Source: Sphaerochaeta associata
GTDB taxonomy: Bacteria; Spirochaetota; Spirochaetia; Sphaerochaetales; Sphaerochaetaceae
Direction of reading: 5' to 3'
NCBI RefSeq assembly: GCF_022869165.1
Contig: NZ_CP094929.1
Coordinates: 558,001-622,000 of the forward strand
DNA: 64,000 nucleotides
Below, piece by piece: positions 47,737 to 55,356 of this stretch. Below the pieces are notes generated by a model. The model saw nothing but the letters and a program-made list of their open reading frames with translations, did no database searches and was not told the origin of the DNA. A program made the position numbers and the translations under genes. Positions within the stretch are counted from its first letter, which is position 1. Every line of letters begins with the position of its first letter.

Positions 47737-48970
47737 CGCAGCCGTCGGGAAGCAGGATTACCGACGGCCTCTCTATTCCTTTGGACTTTGCCTCTGCGAT
47801 TGCACCATCGAGTGCCGCCTGCAGATCTGCAATCGGTTCAAGAAAAAGCGAAGCAACCTGTCCCTCAGTCAATTCGGTATATGCCATGACGTTCACCCGC
47901 TTGCAGACACTGGCCATCTTGGCCGCCTTGTGGTAGCCCAGCTTGTAGGACTTGTTTATCATCTGCAGTGCCTGGTCGGGTGAGCTGCAGGAACCCAACA
48001 GGTCGGCGAACTCTTGGTCTCCAATCCCTTCCCTGCACGCTGAGACGAGAATCAAAGTCCCTCCATCCTTGACGGCAAGCGCGCCGTTGTCGATGGCCTT
48101 CTGGGACTGATAGAGATTGATATCCATAGGGAACTTGGCGATTGAGACCACGATATCGGCTTTTTGAGGAATCGGCACACAAAACACACGGGTGGCGATT
48201 TCCACCGCTTTCCCAAAGCTTTCAACAATATCCCCGCCGGTCGCTGCTACCACGTTCTGTTCCTTGTCCAGGACGGTCATCAATGAGAAAACCGGAGCCT
48301 TGATGTGAGTCAGGGCATCCATCATATCCTCGTGGACGGGGTTTCCCTCCAAGGCCAAGGAGTGGGCTGTGTCACTGACGGCGAGCTTGTGGTTCGCTAC
48401 GATGGTCTCGTAGCCGGCAATGCCCGGGAGGAAGGCTTTCCTTCCTCCGGTGAAACCTGCAAAGTAGTGGGGTTCGACACTGCCGGTTACCACGATGCGG
48501 TCGTAGGCGAAGAGCAGCTTGTTCAATAGGATCGGGGTTCCGTTGCGCGTCACCCCGATTCGCACCAGACTCGATGCATCCTTTGCTTCATGGCTGACCA
48601 GTCTGGGGGAAAGCCTTTCCTTGAAAGTCCCGAGCAGTTGGTCGAGCTCACCATCCTTTACCGGACGATGAGCTCCGGTTGCAACCAGAAGCGTCAGGTT
48701 GTCATCACTAATCCCTGCCTGTTCGAAGCACGGCAGCAAGGCAGCCAGCATGGCTTTGGTAGGAGTGGGGCGGGTGGCATCATTGATGATTACAAGAACG
48801 TTGGAGGCACCTTCCAGGAACGTCATGATTCCATTCCCCAGGGCCTGGGTAAGTGCCTCTTGTGCCCCAAGGGAGGGTATTTCATTGGGCTCGAAGATGC
48901 CGAGCAGCAGCTCATCGTCTATGCTCAGCAGTATATTCTCGCTTTTGTTGTAGGGGATGCTCACCAGCAT
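47714..48970 (-). CDS. LarA-family nickel-pincer 2-hydroxy-acid racemase/epimerase
   Basis: 418-residue LarA-domain protein. The residues that bind the nickel-pincer cofactor and act in catalysis in Lactobacillus plantarum LarA (His108, His174, Lys184, His200) have clear counterparts: His101 (VATGAHRP), His168 and Lys178 (EPHYFAGFTGGRKAF), and His194 (ANHKLAV). The phosphate-loop-like segment NDATRPTPT is also present. Many LarA homologues are not lactate racemases but act on other 2-hydroxy acids, so the substrate is open. The cofactor-making larB, larC and larE are not in this window. It lies 3 bases after pgk in the DeoR-gap-pgk operon, which suggests a link with phosphorylated or tetronate-like acids. 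Confidence 0.88.
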   Translation of the reverse strand: MLVSIPYNKSENILLSIDDELLLGIFEPNEIPSLGAQEALTQALGNGIMTFLEGASNVLVIINDATRPTPTKAMLAALLPCFEQAGISDDNLTLLVATGAHRPVKDGELDQLLGTFKERLSPRLVSHEAKDASSLVRIGVTRNGTPILLNKLLFAYDRIVVTGSVEPHYFAGFTGGRKAFLPGIAGYETIVANHKLAVSDTAHSLALEGNPVHEDMMDALTHIKAPVFSLMTVLDKEQNVVAATGGDIVESFGKAVEIATRVFCVPIPQKADIVVSIAKFPMDINLYQSQKAIDNGALAVKDGGTLILVSACREGIGDQEFADLLGSCSSPDQALQMINKSYKLGYHKAAKMASVCKRVNVMAYTELTEGQVASLFLEPIADLQAALDGAIAEAKSKGIERPSVILLPDGCVTVPSLS

Positions 48971-48973
48971 ACC

Positions 48974-50254
48974 TTACTCCTTGTCCCGCTCCCAGGCCTT
49001 CTCCATTGCCAGGATCAGGGGAAGCTTCTTGCCTGAAAGGAAGCGAACCATCGCACCTCCTGCGGTGCAGACATAGGAGTAGTCCTCCAGGTTGGTGAAC
49101 TTTGTTGCTGCTGTGATGGTGTCGCCCCCGCCGATGACAGTGTAAGCATTGCATGCGGCAATGGCCTTCCAAATCTCCTTGGTCGCCTTCTCCCATCTGC
49201 TGTCCTCATAGACGCCGGCCGGTCCGTTTACAAAAACCGAGCCTGCCTTGGCAATCTCCGTCTTGTACAGCTCGATGCTCTTGCTGCCCAGGTCTGGGAA
49301 GAGTTTTGTCTGCAATTCATCACGTTCGACAATCTCAAGTACGTCTGACTCAAAACGCTCTCCATCCTTTTCATAGGCAAGGTCGAGGGGGGTGACGAAG
49401 CGATCGGGCCACACGGCGAGCAGCTCCCGTGCCTCATCGATGAAGTGTGTCAGATCGCGGTCCTGGAGGAACGTCCTGGTTCTCTGACCAAGTTCCTTGT
49501 TTTGGGCAAGCAGCATGACCAGGGCGGTGATGCCGCCGCACAGGATCTTGTCGGCGGTATTGTTGGCCAATACATGCTTCATCATGCCAAAGGCGTCGCT
49601 GATCTTTCCCCCGCCCAGAACAAAGATGCAGGGATGGATGGGATGTGACGCCACGTTGGAGAGGGCTGTGTACTCGGCCACCAGCTGTTTTCCACCTGCG
49701 GTCGGCAGAACTTCCTGGAATGCAACCATGGAAGGGCTGCTTCGATGAGCGGCGGCAAAGGCGTCGTTGACATAGAGGTCGAAGAGGGGTGCAAGTGAGC
49801 GTACCAGCCAGGTGCTCTGCATCTCCTGGGGTGCCAGTTTTACTTCTTTTTCGAATGCGGTGATCTCTTCGCTCAGATACCGAAGGTTTCCCAAGAGAAC
49901 CGCTTCGCCTTCCTTCAATGCTTTCACCGTTTCAATCGCCTTCGGGCCGCAGACATCGTCAAGGTATGTGACCGTCCTGCCGGTCAAGCTGGAGAGGATG
50001 GATGCATGCTCCGATAGCGGGATGAGGTTCTGGTAGTCCAGGGTGTCGCCTTGGTGGGCGATGATGGCCACCTTCGCCCCTCCCTCAAGCAGGTGCGTGA
50101 GGGTGGGAGCGGCTTTCTCCAAACGGTTTGTATTGACGATTTTCTTGGTTGCCGGATCGATGGGGCTGTTGATGTCAGGGCGAAACAACACGGTTTTGCC
50201 CTTCAGTGCAACAGCATCGATGCTCGTCATGCGAATTCGGTTTACTTCTTCCAT
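48974..50254 (-). CDS. pgk: Phosphoglycerate kinase, divergent type
   Basis: 426-residue PGK-fold protein. Recognisable elements: FRPDINSP and NTNRLEKAAPTL near the N-terminus, AKVAIIAHQGD, LLGNLRYLSEE, LYVNDAFAAAHRSSPSMVAF, VLGGGKISDAFGMMKHVL, VFVNGPAGVYED and the nucleotide loop YTVIGGGDTITAATKF. Several positions differ from ordinary bacterial PGK (LLGNLRY instead of LLENVRF, GGGKISDA instead of GGAKVSDK), so it is a distant branch. It overlaps the class II GAPDH gene by 13 bases, so both steps (aldehyde to acyl phosphate to acid plus ATP) are coupled in one operon. It is probably not the housekeeping enzyme. Confidence 0.85.
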   Translation of the reverse strand: MEEVNRIRMTSIDAVALKGKTVLFRPDINSPIDPATKKIVNTNRLEKAAPTLTHLLEGGAKVAIIAHQGDTLDYQNLIPLSEHASILSSLTGRTVTYLDDVCGPKAIETVKALKEGEAVLLGNLRYLSEEITAFEKEVKLAPQEMQSTWLVRSLAPLFDLYVNDAFAAAHRSSPSMVAFQEVLPTAGGKQLVAEYTALSNVASHPIHPCIFVLGGGKISDAFGMMKHVLANNTADKILCGGITALVMLLAQNKELGQRTRTFLQDRDLTHFIDEARELLAVWPDRFVTPLDLAYEKDGERFESDVLEIVERDELQTKLFPDLGSKSIELYKTEIAKAGSVFVNGPAGVYEDSRWEKATKEIWKAIAACNAYTVIGGGDTITAATKFTNLEDYSYVCTAGGAMVRFLSGKKLPLILAMEKAWERDKE

Positions 50255-51273
50255 GTTCCAATCCCCAAGTAGGTGTTGGTTGCTTCGGTACCGCTCTTGC
50301 GGTCCAGCTGCATCTTCATAGCGGCACGGACGGCATCGATGTTCTCAGGGATTACCACCGACTCCTGGGGGATGTTGATGGCGAACATCAAGTCCTTTCC
50401 GCTCTTGACCACCGAGTCTCTCCACAAGGCGATCTCATACATGTCCCCACGGGGATTGCCGAGGTCGCGGGCATACCGGAAGAGGCTGGCGTCGCCCAAG
50501 AATCCCTCATCGATGGAGACCATTCGGATTCTGGGGTGCTTCTCGAACATGGCGATGGCTTCTTCAACAGAGATGTCCTTCTTGGGCGTCATAACCACGG
50601 TGATGATGTGCCCGTGGGTCACCGGTGTGTGGACAAGGATGCCGGTAGCCTCGACATGGGGCATGATGGTCATCAAATCGACAGCCTGGTGGCTGGGAGC
50701 CTTGTCGATCTGCAGGGCATTGGTAAGGCCGCGGTGATAGTCACCGGGGTCCGCTACGCGGCGGATGATTGTGATGGCAACCTTTTCCACCCCGACTTCA
50801 CGGTCGATGCAGTCCACTGCACGGATGAGGCCGGTGGTATTGCAGCTGGTGAGCTTAAGATAGTCGACACCCAGACCTTTTTCATAGTTTGCATAACCAT
50901 GGAAGAAGACATCGGCGATGGCATTCTTCTCCCCGCCTTGGAATACGGCTTTTTTGCCGTACTTCTTATAGATTTCCTTGTTCTTCAACCCGACTCCGGC
51001 ACTGGTGGCGTCGAGCATGATGTCAACCTGCTTCACCAGGTCCTCAAGCGTGCCGCTGATGGGAATTCCAACAGCTTCAAGCGCTGCCGTATTGTCCGGT
51101 GCGGCGGTAAAGAACTTGTAGGGCATACCCTTTTCCTTGAGGGCCCGTACGCTGAGCGTTGGTGCCACATCGGCGACCCCGATTAGTTCCATGTCACCCT
51201 GCAGGGCGACTCCATCAGCGAGACGCTGTCCAATTACTCCGTATCCGGCAACGCCGACCTTGATTTTGTTCAT
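50242..51273 (-). CDS. Class II (archaeal-type) glyceraldehyde-3-phosphate dehydrogenase
   Basis: 343-residue dehydrogenase of the archaeal GAPDH type, different from the common bacterial GapA. The Rossmann start is KVGVAGYGVIGQRLADGV. The catalytic cysteine is Cys144 in LKLTSCNTTGLIRAVDCI, with SCNTTGL the archaeal form of the motif (bacterial enzymes have SCTTNCL). Other class II markers are RRVADPGDYHRGLTNAL and VHTPVTHGHIITV. It should make an acyl phosphate that PGK converts to acid and ATP. AGGAGG precedes the ATG. It follows the DeoR regulator by 38 bases. Possible lateral origin from archaea or from bacteria with the same cassette. Confidence 0.9.
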   Translation of the reverse strand: MNKIKVGVAGYGVIGQRLADGVALQGDMELIGVADVAPTLSVRALKEKGMPYKFFTAAPDNTAALEAVGIPISGTLEDLVKQVDIMLDATSAGVGLKNKEIYKKYGKKAVFQGGEKNAIADVFFHGYANYEKGLGVDYLKLTSCNTTGLIRAVDCIDREVGVEKVAITIIRRVADPGDYHRGLTNALQIDKAPSHQAVDLMTIMPHVEATGILVHTPVTHGHIITVVMTPKKDISVEEAIAMFEKHPRIRMVSIDEGFLGDASLFRYARDLGNPRGDMYEIALWRDSVVKSGKDLMFAINIPQESVVIPENIDAVRAAMKMQLDRKSGTEATNTYLGIGTWKK

Positions 51274-51311
51274 TGTTGTTTCCTCCTGATTATCTCAAAA
51301 AATCTGTATTG

Positions 51312-52097
51312 TCAGAGGCTCTGCGCCTGCTCTGATTCCGGGGTCAATACAGTTACCTTGTTATGTTTTAGCACATTGCACGTAGCTGTATCTGTTATCG
51401 GCTTATCGGTGATAAGAAAATCGAGCTCAGAGAATTCACAAAACACATTCACTCCTGCCATAGTGAATTTTGATGCATCAACCACCCCATAGGCCTGCTT
51501 GGCGGATCTAACCATCAGTCGCTTTATTTCCGCCTCATAGGGATTCAGTGTCTCCAGACCTACGCTTTGACGAACTCCGCTTGCACCTACGAAAGCTTTA
51601 TTAACCTCAATTTTTTTAAAGAAGGCTTCGGCATCAGGTCCTTGGGTGGACATGTTTTGGCTGAACAAGTGCCCACCGGCAAATAAGAGTGATACCTTTG
51701 TTGGTGCTAAAATGTTGGCGATCGGCAGTGAGTTGGTAACAATGGTGAGGTTGTTTTTCTGGGTGAGTAGTCTGGCAATTTCTAAGGTGGTGGTACCTGC
51801 ATCAAGAATGACGGTATCATTGTCTTGTATGAGCTTTGCAGCGATATGGGCGATGATTTGCTTTGCAGAGCGATTGATGTTTTCCCTTTGTTGGAATGCA
51901 CTTTCCAAGGATTTCTTGAGCACAAAGGCTTCTCCACGCCTACGCATGATGCATTGTTTTTGCTCCAGTAGCGTTAAATCCCGTCTAATCGTGGCTTCTG
52001 AAGCAGGAATCTGTGAAAAGAGTGTATGTATGTTGATTGAGCCACGCTCTTCGATAAATCGGAGAATCGTGCTCTGACGAGTGTTCAAGCTTTTCAC
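51312..52097 (-). CDS. DeoR-family transcriptional regulator
   Basis: 261-residue regulator with an N-terminal DeoR helix-turn-helix (NTRQSTILRFIEERGSINIHTLF followed by EATIRRDLTLLEQK) and a C-terminal phosphosugar-sensing DeoRC domain (DNDTVILDAGTTTLEIARLL, NLTIVTNSLPIANIL, KAFVGASGVRQSVGL). The frame is open to 52166, but a perfect AGGAGG lies 5 bases before a GTG at 52097, which I take as the start. It probably represses itself and the gap-pgk-larA genes until a phosphorylated intermediate binds. Direct repeats at its promoter are candidate operators. Confidence 0.92.
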   Translation of the reverse strand: MKSLNTRQSTILRFIEERGSINIHTLFSQIPASEATIRRDLTLLEQKQCIMRRRGEAFVLKKSLESAFQQRENINRSAKQIIAHIAAKLIQDNDTVILDAGTTTLEIARLLTQKNNLTIVTNSLPIANILAPTKVSLLFAGGHLFSQNMSTQGPDAEAFFKKIEVNKAFVGASGVRQSVGLETLNPYEAEIKRLMVRSAKQAYGVVDASKFTMAGVNVFCEFSELDFLITDKPITDTATCNVLKHNKVTVLTPESEQAQSL

Positions 52098-52134
52098 TAG
52101 TACCTCCTGCCTCATACACCATCCATCATATGAC

Positions 52135-52159
52135 AAGAAATATATGTTTGCAAGAAATA
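52135..52159. promoter_or_regulatory. Direct repeats, candidate DeoR operator
   Basis: CAAGAAATA occurs twice, at 52135-52143 and 52151-52159, exactly 16 bases apart (TATTTCTTG on the minus strand). The repeats overlap the -10 box and spacer of the deoR promoter. DeoR-family operators are often direct repeats. The second copy extends to GCAAGAAATA, a 10-mer also found at 36665-36674, so one copy could instead belong to an AraC-type regulator. Confidence 0.45.
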
Positions 52160-52166
52160 GTTTCAA
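52139..52166 (-). promoter_or_regulatory. Promoter of the deoR-gap-pgk-larA operon
   Basis: On the minus strand, -35 TTGAAA (52161-52166), a 16-base spacer and -10 TATATT (52139-52144). Confidence 0.55.
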
Positions 52167-52243
52167 ATTCAGTCATTAATGATCATTATTTGATTGTATG
52201 AGATTGGATATGAAAGAAATATCTGCGTTTCGTCAAGCCATTC

Positions 52244-53182
52244 TTGCTTTATGCCGAGCCCTGCCGTACTATCGGAGTTGTGGAACACTGCTTCTCTGAC
52301 GTACAGGTACTCTGGGCTTCTCGCTTTGACTACCAAAATGATTGGTCGTTGAGGGTTCATGCGCATGACCACTACTATCAAATCATCCATTTCCTGGAAG
52401 GCTCGGCACAGGTTCAGGTGGGGAAAAGGGTGGTGAAAGCACAAGGCAATCTGCTTATGTTCCTTCCTCCGGGTGAGATGCATGGGATACTGCAGGTATA
52501 TTCAGAGAAGTTGTGCACATTGGACATCAAATTCACCATCACCAATCCAACCCTTGCGAATGCCTGCAACGTCATTCCTGTGCTCAGTCTCCCTTCCGGC
52601 GATACCCTCAGCCACATTATGCAAAGCATTCTGCAACAAGGCGTGTTGAAACCTCCGCTCTATCAGTCGATGTGTTCAGTACAGATGGGGATGTTGCTCA
52701 TCGAGCTTATACGGAATTTCCAGACTCACAGCAATGATCCGATCATCAAACAAAATGTCGATATCCCCATCGAGCGGGTACATCACCCACTTGTCAGGGA
52801 TGTGTTGCGGTATCTCGATTCCAGAAGTCTGGATGTACTGTGCTCCGAGGATCTGGAAGCGGTATTTTCGGTCAGTTATCGCTATTTAAGCCAGCTGTTC
52901 AAGCAGGCTTTGGGGTGCACCCCGATAGCCTATGCCCAAAAAAGCAGGATTGAAACGGCGAAGACGCTGCTGATATCCACTAATGCGACAATCAAGCAAA
53001 TCAGCGAAAAACTTGGATATGCCGACATTCATCAGTTTACTAAAAGTTTCTGCAAACTGGTTGGCTTGCCTCCTGCTCGTTGGAGAGAACAGGAGCTCAA
53101 CTTTATTTGCAAGGATGTGAATATAGATCCTGACTTTTCCAACCAGTATTTCCTGGAGACAGGCTCCTCGTTCCCGAAATGA
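52244..53182 (+). CDS. AraC-family transcriptional regulator (start uncertain)
   Basis: About 312 residues. The N-terminal half is a cupin-like sensor (LRVHAHDHYYQIIHFLEGSA, NLLMFLPPGEMHGI). The C-terminal half holds the two AraC helix-turn-helix units (EAVFSVSYRYLSQLFKQALG and ATIKQISEKLGYADIHQFTKSF). The first in-frame start is a TTG at 52244 without a ribosome binding site; a stop lies 11 codons further up. A GTG at codon 13 is another option. An ATG at 52210 with a plausible beginning is in a different frame and runs into a stop, so a frameshift is possible but not shown. It probably activates the dehydrogenase genes that follow. Confidence 0.85.
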   Translation: MLYAEPCRTIGVVEHCFSDVQVLWASRFDYQNDWSLRVHAHDHYYQIIHFLEGSAQVQVGKRVVKAQGNLLMFLPPGEMHGILQVYSEKLCTLDIKFTITNPTLANACNVIPVLSLPSGDTLSHIMQSILQQGVLKPPLYQSMCSVQMGMLLIELIRNFQTHSNDPIIKQNVDIPIERVHHPLVRDVLRYLDSRSLDVLCSEDLEAVFSVSYRYLSQLFKQALGCTPIAYAQKSRIETAKTLLISTNATIKQISEKLGYADIHQFTKSFCKLVGLPPARWREQELNFICKDVNIDPDFSNQYFLETGSSFPK

Positions 53183-53228
53183 CAACAACATGACCAATTT
53201 CGACAAATACAGATGCCTGCCCTGCCTC

Positions 53229-53250
53229 GTATAGTGAACATATCCTATAC
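53229..53250. promoter_or_regulatory. Inverted repeat upstream of the zinc-type dehydrogenase gene
   Basis: GTATAG-tgaacatatc-CTATAC, perfect 6-base arms 10 bases apart, so the two arms are 16 bases centre to centre. It contains a -10-like TATAGT (53230-53235). Candidate site for the AraC regulator just upstream. Confidence 0.35.
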
Positions 53251-53262
53251 AAGGAGGCCGCT

Positions 53263-54303
53263 ATGCCTACAACCATGACGTACGCCGATCTTGCTTTACT
53301 TTCCGAGCGCGAAGCCAAAGGTGACTATCAGAAGGTTGCCATTCTTGAAGAACCTTACAAGCTTTCTTTGGCGAAAGCTGCAATACCTGAACCATCCGAT
53401 ACTGAAATTCGGGTGAAGGTGATCTATGTGGGAATCTGCGGCTCGGACTTAGAGGCCTTTAAAGGAACACGCAATCCGGAATTCATCACCTTGCCTGCAA
53501 GACTTGGGCACGAGGTAGCTGGAATCATCGACAAAGTTGGGTCCAATGTTCTCGGCCTGAAAGTCGGAATGAAGGTAGCCTGCCGGTATGTGTGGGGTGC
53601 CTATGCGCAGTATATCGTATGCAAGCCGTTCAATGTACAGGTAATGCCCGATTCATTCCCGCTGAAATCCATCAGCCTGATTGAGATTCTTCCTGGTGTC
53701 ATTCATGCAGCAGAGCTTTCCGCCATCGACTCGGGGAAGCGGGTTCTTATCATCGGCCAGGGTGTAAGCGGTCTGATGCTCACGCAGGTGGTTTCTCTGT
53801 ATTCCCCTTCTGCTTTGGTGGTAACCGACCACAAGAAGAGGAATCTGGAACTTGCCAAGAGCTATGGAGCAACCCAGACAATTCAAATTCCCGTTGATAA
53901 GATTGATAATGCGCCGTATGTGCTACAGGCTCATCCCGAGGGGTATGATGTGGTCATCCCTTGTCTCTTGGAAGGGGACTGCGTGGTGGATGCAATTTCC
54001 TGCTGCAGAATTGGAGGAAAGGTGGTGATGTATGGAGGAATAGGAAAGACATCACAACCCGTCGACTATTTTGCAATGCACAGAAAGCGTGCTGAAATTC
54101 TCTCAACCGAACCAAAACGTGATATCGATATGTATCGCTATTTCAAGGAAGGCATATCCCTGGTGACCGATGGCCTGATCAGGACTCATGACTATATCGA
54201 TAGAATCTACCCATTGGAGGCAATCCAAGAAGCATTCGAAGTTCGAGCAGAGAATTCCAATGATGTCATACATGTCTTGATCCAGGTTGCAGAGGAGATT
54301 TGA
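53263..54303 (+). CDS. Zinc-type medium-chain alcohol/polyol dehydrogenase
   Basis: 346-residue MDR-family dehydrogenase. The catalytic-zinc region is VGICGSDLEAFKG (Cys) with LGHEVAGII (His, Glu), and the NAD(P) fold has GKRVLIIGQGVSGLMLTQVV. The structural-zinc loop with four cysteines is absent (VACRYVWGAYAQYIV follows directly). The N-terminus is extended by about 20 residues compared with many members. AAGGAGG precedes the ATG. It shares an operon with the Gfo/Idh/MocA gene (one base between stop and next ATG), so oxidation of a sugar alcohol or a related compound is likely. Confidence 0.88.
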   Translation: MPTTMTYADLALLSEREAKGDYQKVAILEEPYKLSLAKAAIPEPSDTEIRVKVIYVGICGSDLEAFKGTRNPEFITLPARLGHEVAGIIDKVGSNVLGLKVGMKVACRYVWGAYAQYIVCKPFNVQVMPDSFPLKSISLIEILPGVIHAAELSAIDSGKRVLIIGQGVSGLMLTQVVSLYSPSALVVTDHKKRNLELAKSYGATQTIQIPVDKIDNAPYVLQAHPEGYDVVIPCLLEGDCVVDAISCCRIGGKVVMYGGIGKTSQPVDYFAMHRKRAEILSTEPKRDIDMYRYFKEGISLVTDGLIRTHDYIDRIYPLEAIQEAFEVRAENSNDVIHVLIQVAEEI

Positions 54304-54304
54304 T

Positions 54305-55261
54305 ATGAAGAATGGAGTTTACAATATCGGGTTTCTGGGATATGGCGGGGTCGCCCGTAATCAAATGAGACCAGCGGTAGAAGCCTGCAAGCGGCTGAAT
54401 TTATACGCGATTGCCTCTGCCTCGCAACAGAAAATCGAGGATTTCTCCGGGGTTCTGTATCAAGATTACCAGAGTCTGCTCGATGATCCGCAGGTTGATA
54501 TTATCTATATAGCCCTGCCTAATACGCTGCATGCCGGATATGTCCTTGCCTGCCTTCAGAAGGGTAAGCATGTCATCTGCGAAAAGCCGCTTGCCATGCG
54601 GGAAGAGGAGGTGGATGCCATCATGCAAGTCTCCTTGAAAACCGGATGCAAGGTGATGGAAGGCTTCATGTATCGGTACATGGATAGGATGCAAATCTTG
54701 CAGAAATTGCTTGAAGAGAAGGTCATCGGGGAGCTGACGCTTATCCAGTCGTCGTTCTTTTCATTGCGCGAGAGACTGAAGGGCATTCGAGCCAACCCTT
54801 CCTTGGGAGGGGGAAGTCTCTGGGATTTAGGCTGCTATCCCATCAGCCTTATCAGCTTTCTTACAGGTGGAGAGAATCCTCTCACGGTCCAGGTGATGGC
54901 TAAACGCGAGCAAGGCGTGGATGGCTACATGGCAGGACAGTTGGGATACGGCAGCGCTCTGCTCGCTTCCTTCTCTTGCGGTTGGATCTCCGAGGTGAGA
55001 ACCATTGAAACCCGGCTGATCGGGACAAAGGGAGTCATTGAAATCCAAAGACTGTTCAATTGGGAACAGGGTTCGATTCGCATACTGACCAAGGACGATG
55101 ACAAGCAGATGCTTCTCGATGCAGAAGATCCATTCCTCAAGGAACTTGATGCATTCATAGGGCATATTGAGACGAATTCTGCACTAGGGATGCCACTAGA
55201 GGAGAGCAAGCGAATCATCTCGTTGATGCAGAGACTAGAGACTTCAATTACATGGATCTAG
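54305..55261 (+). CDS. Gfo/Idh/MocA-family oxidoreductase
   Basis: 318-residue NAD(P)-dependent sugar dehydrogenase-like enzyme. Rossmann start IGFLGYGGVARNQMRPAVEA; family motif VDIIYIALPNTLHAGYVLAC then GKHVICEKPLAMREEE; substrate-site segment MEGFMYRYMDRMQ and GGGSLWDLGCYPISLI. The ATG at 54305 follows GAGGAG and comes one base after the stop of the upstream dehydrogenase. It resembles the dimeric-dihydrodiol/xylose dehydrogenase-like branch. It probably acts in the same pathway as the zinc-type dehydrogenase. Confidence 0.9.
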   Translation: MKNGVYNIGFLGYGGVARNQMRPAVEACKRLNLYAIASASQQKIEDFSGVLYQDYQSLLDDPQVDIIYIALPNTLHAGYVLACLQKGKHVICEKPLAMREEEVDAIMQVSLKTGCKVMEGFMYRYMDRMQILQKLLEEKVIGELTLIQSSFFSLRERLKGIRANPSLGGGSLWDLGCYPISLISFLTGGENPLTVQVMAKREQGVDGYMAGQLGYGSALLASFSCGWISEVRTIETRLIGTKGVIEIQRLFNWEQGSIRILTKDDDKQMLLDAEDPFLKELDAFIGHIETNSALGMPLEESKRIISLMQRLETSITWI

Positions 55262-55356
55262 GACAGGAAAGGAAAATTTCTCCCTAGCTCGCCCATTCTG
55301 GTCTATACTGCATGCAGGAAATAGTTCTGCTTGCTACGCTTGCTGATGGAGTACTC

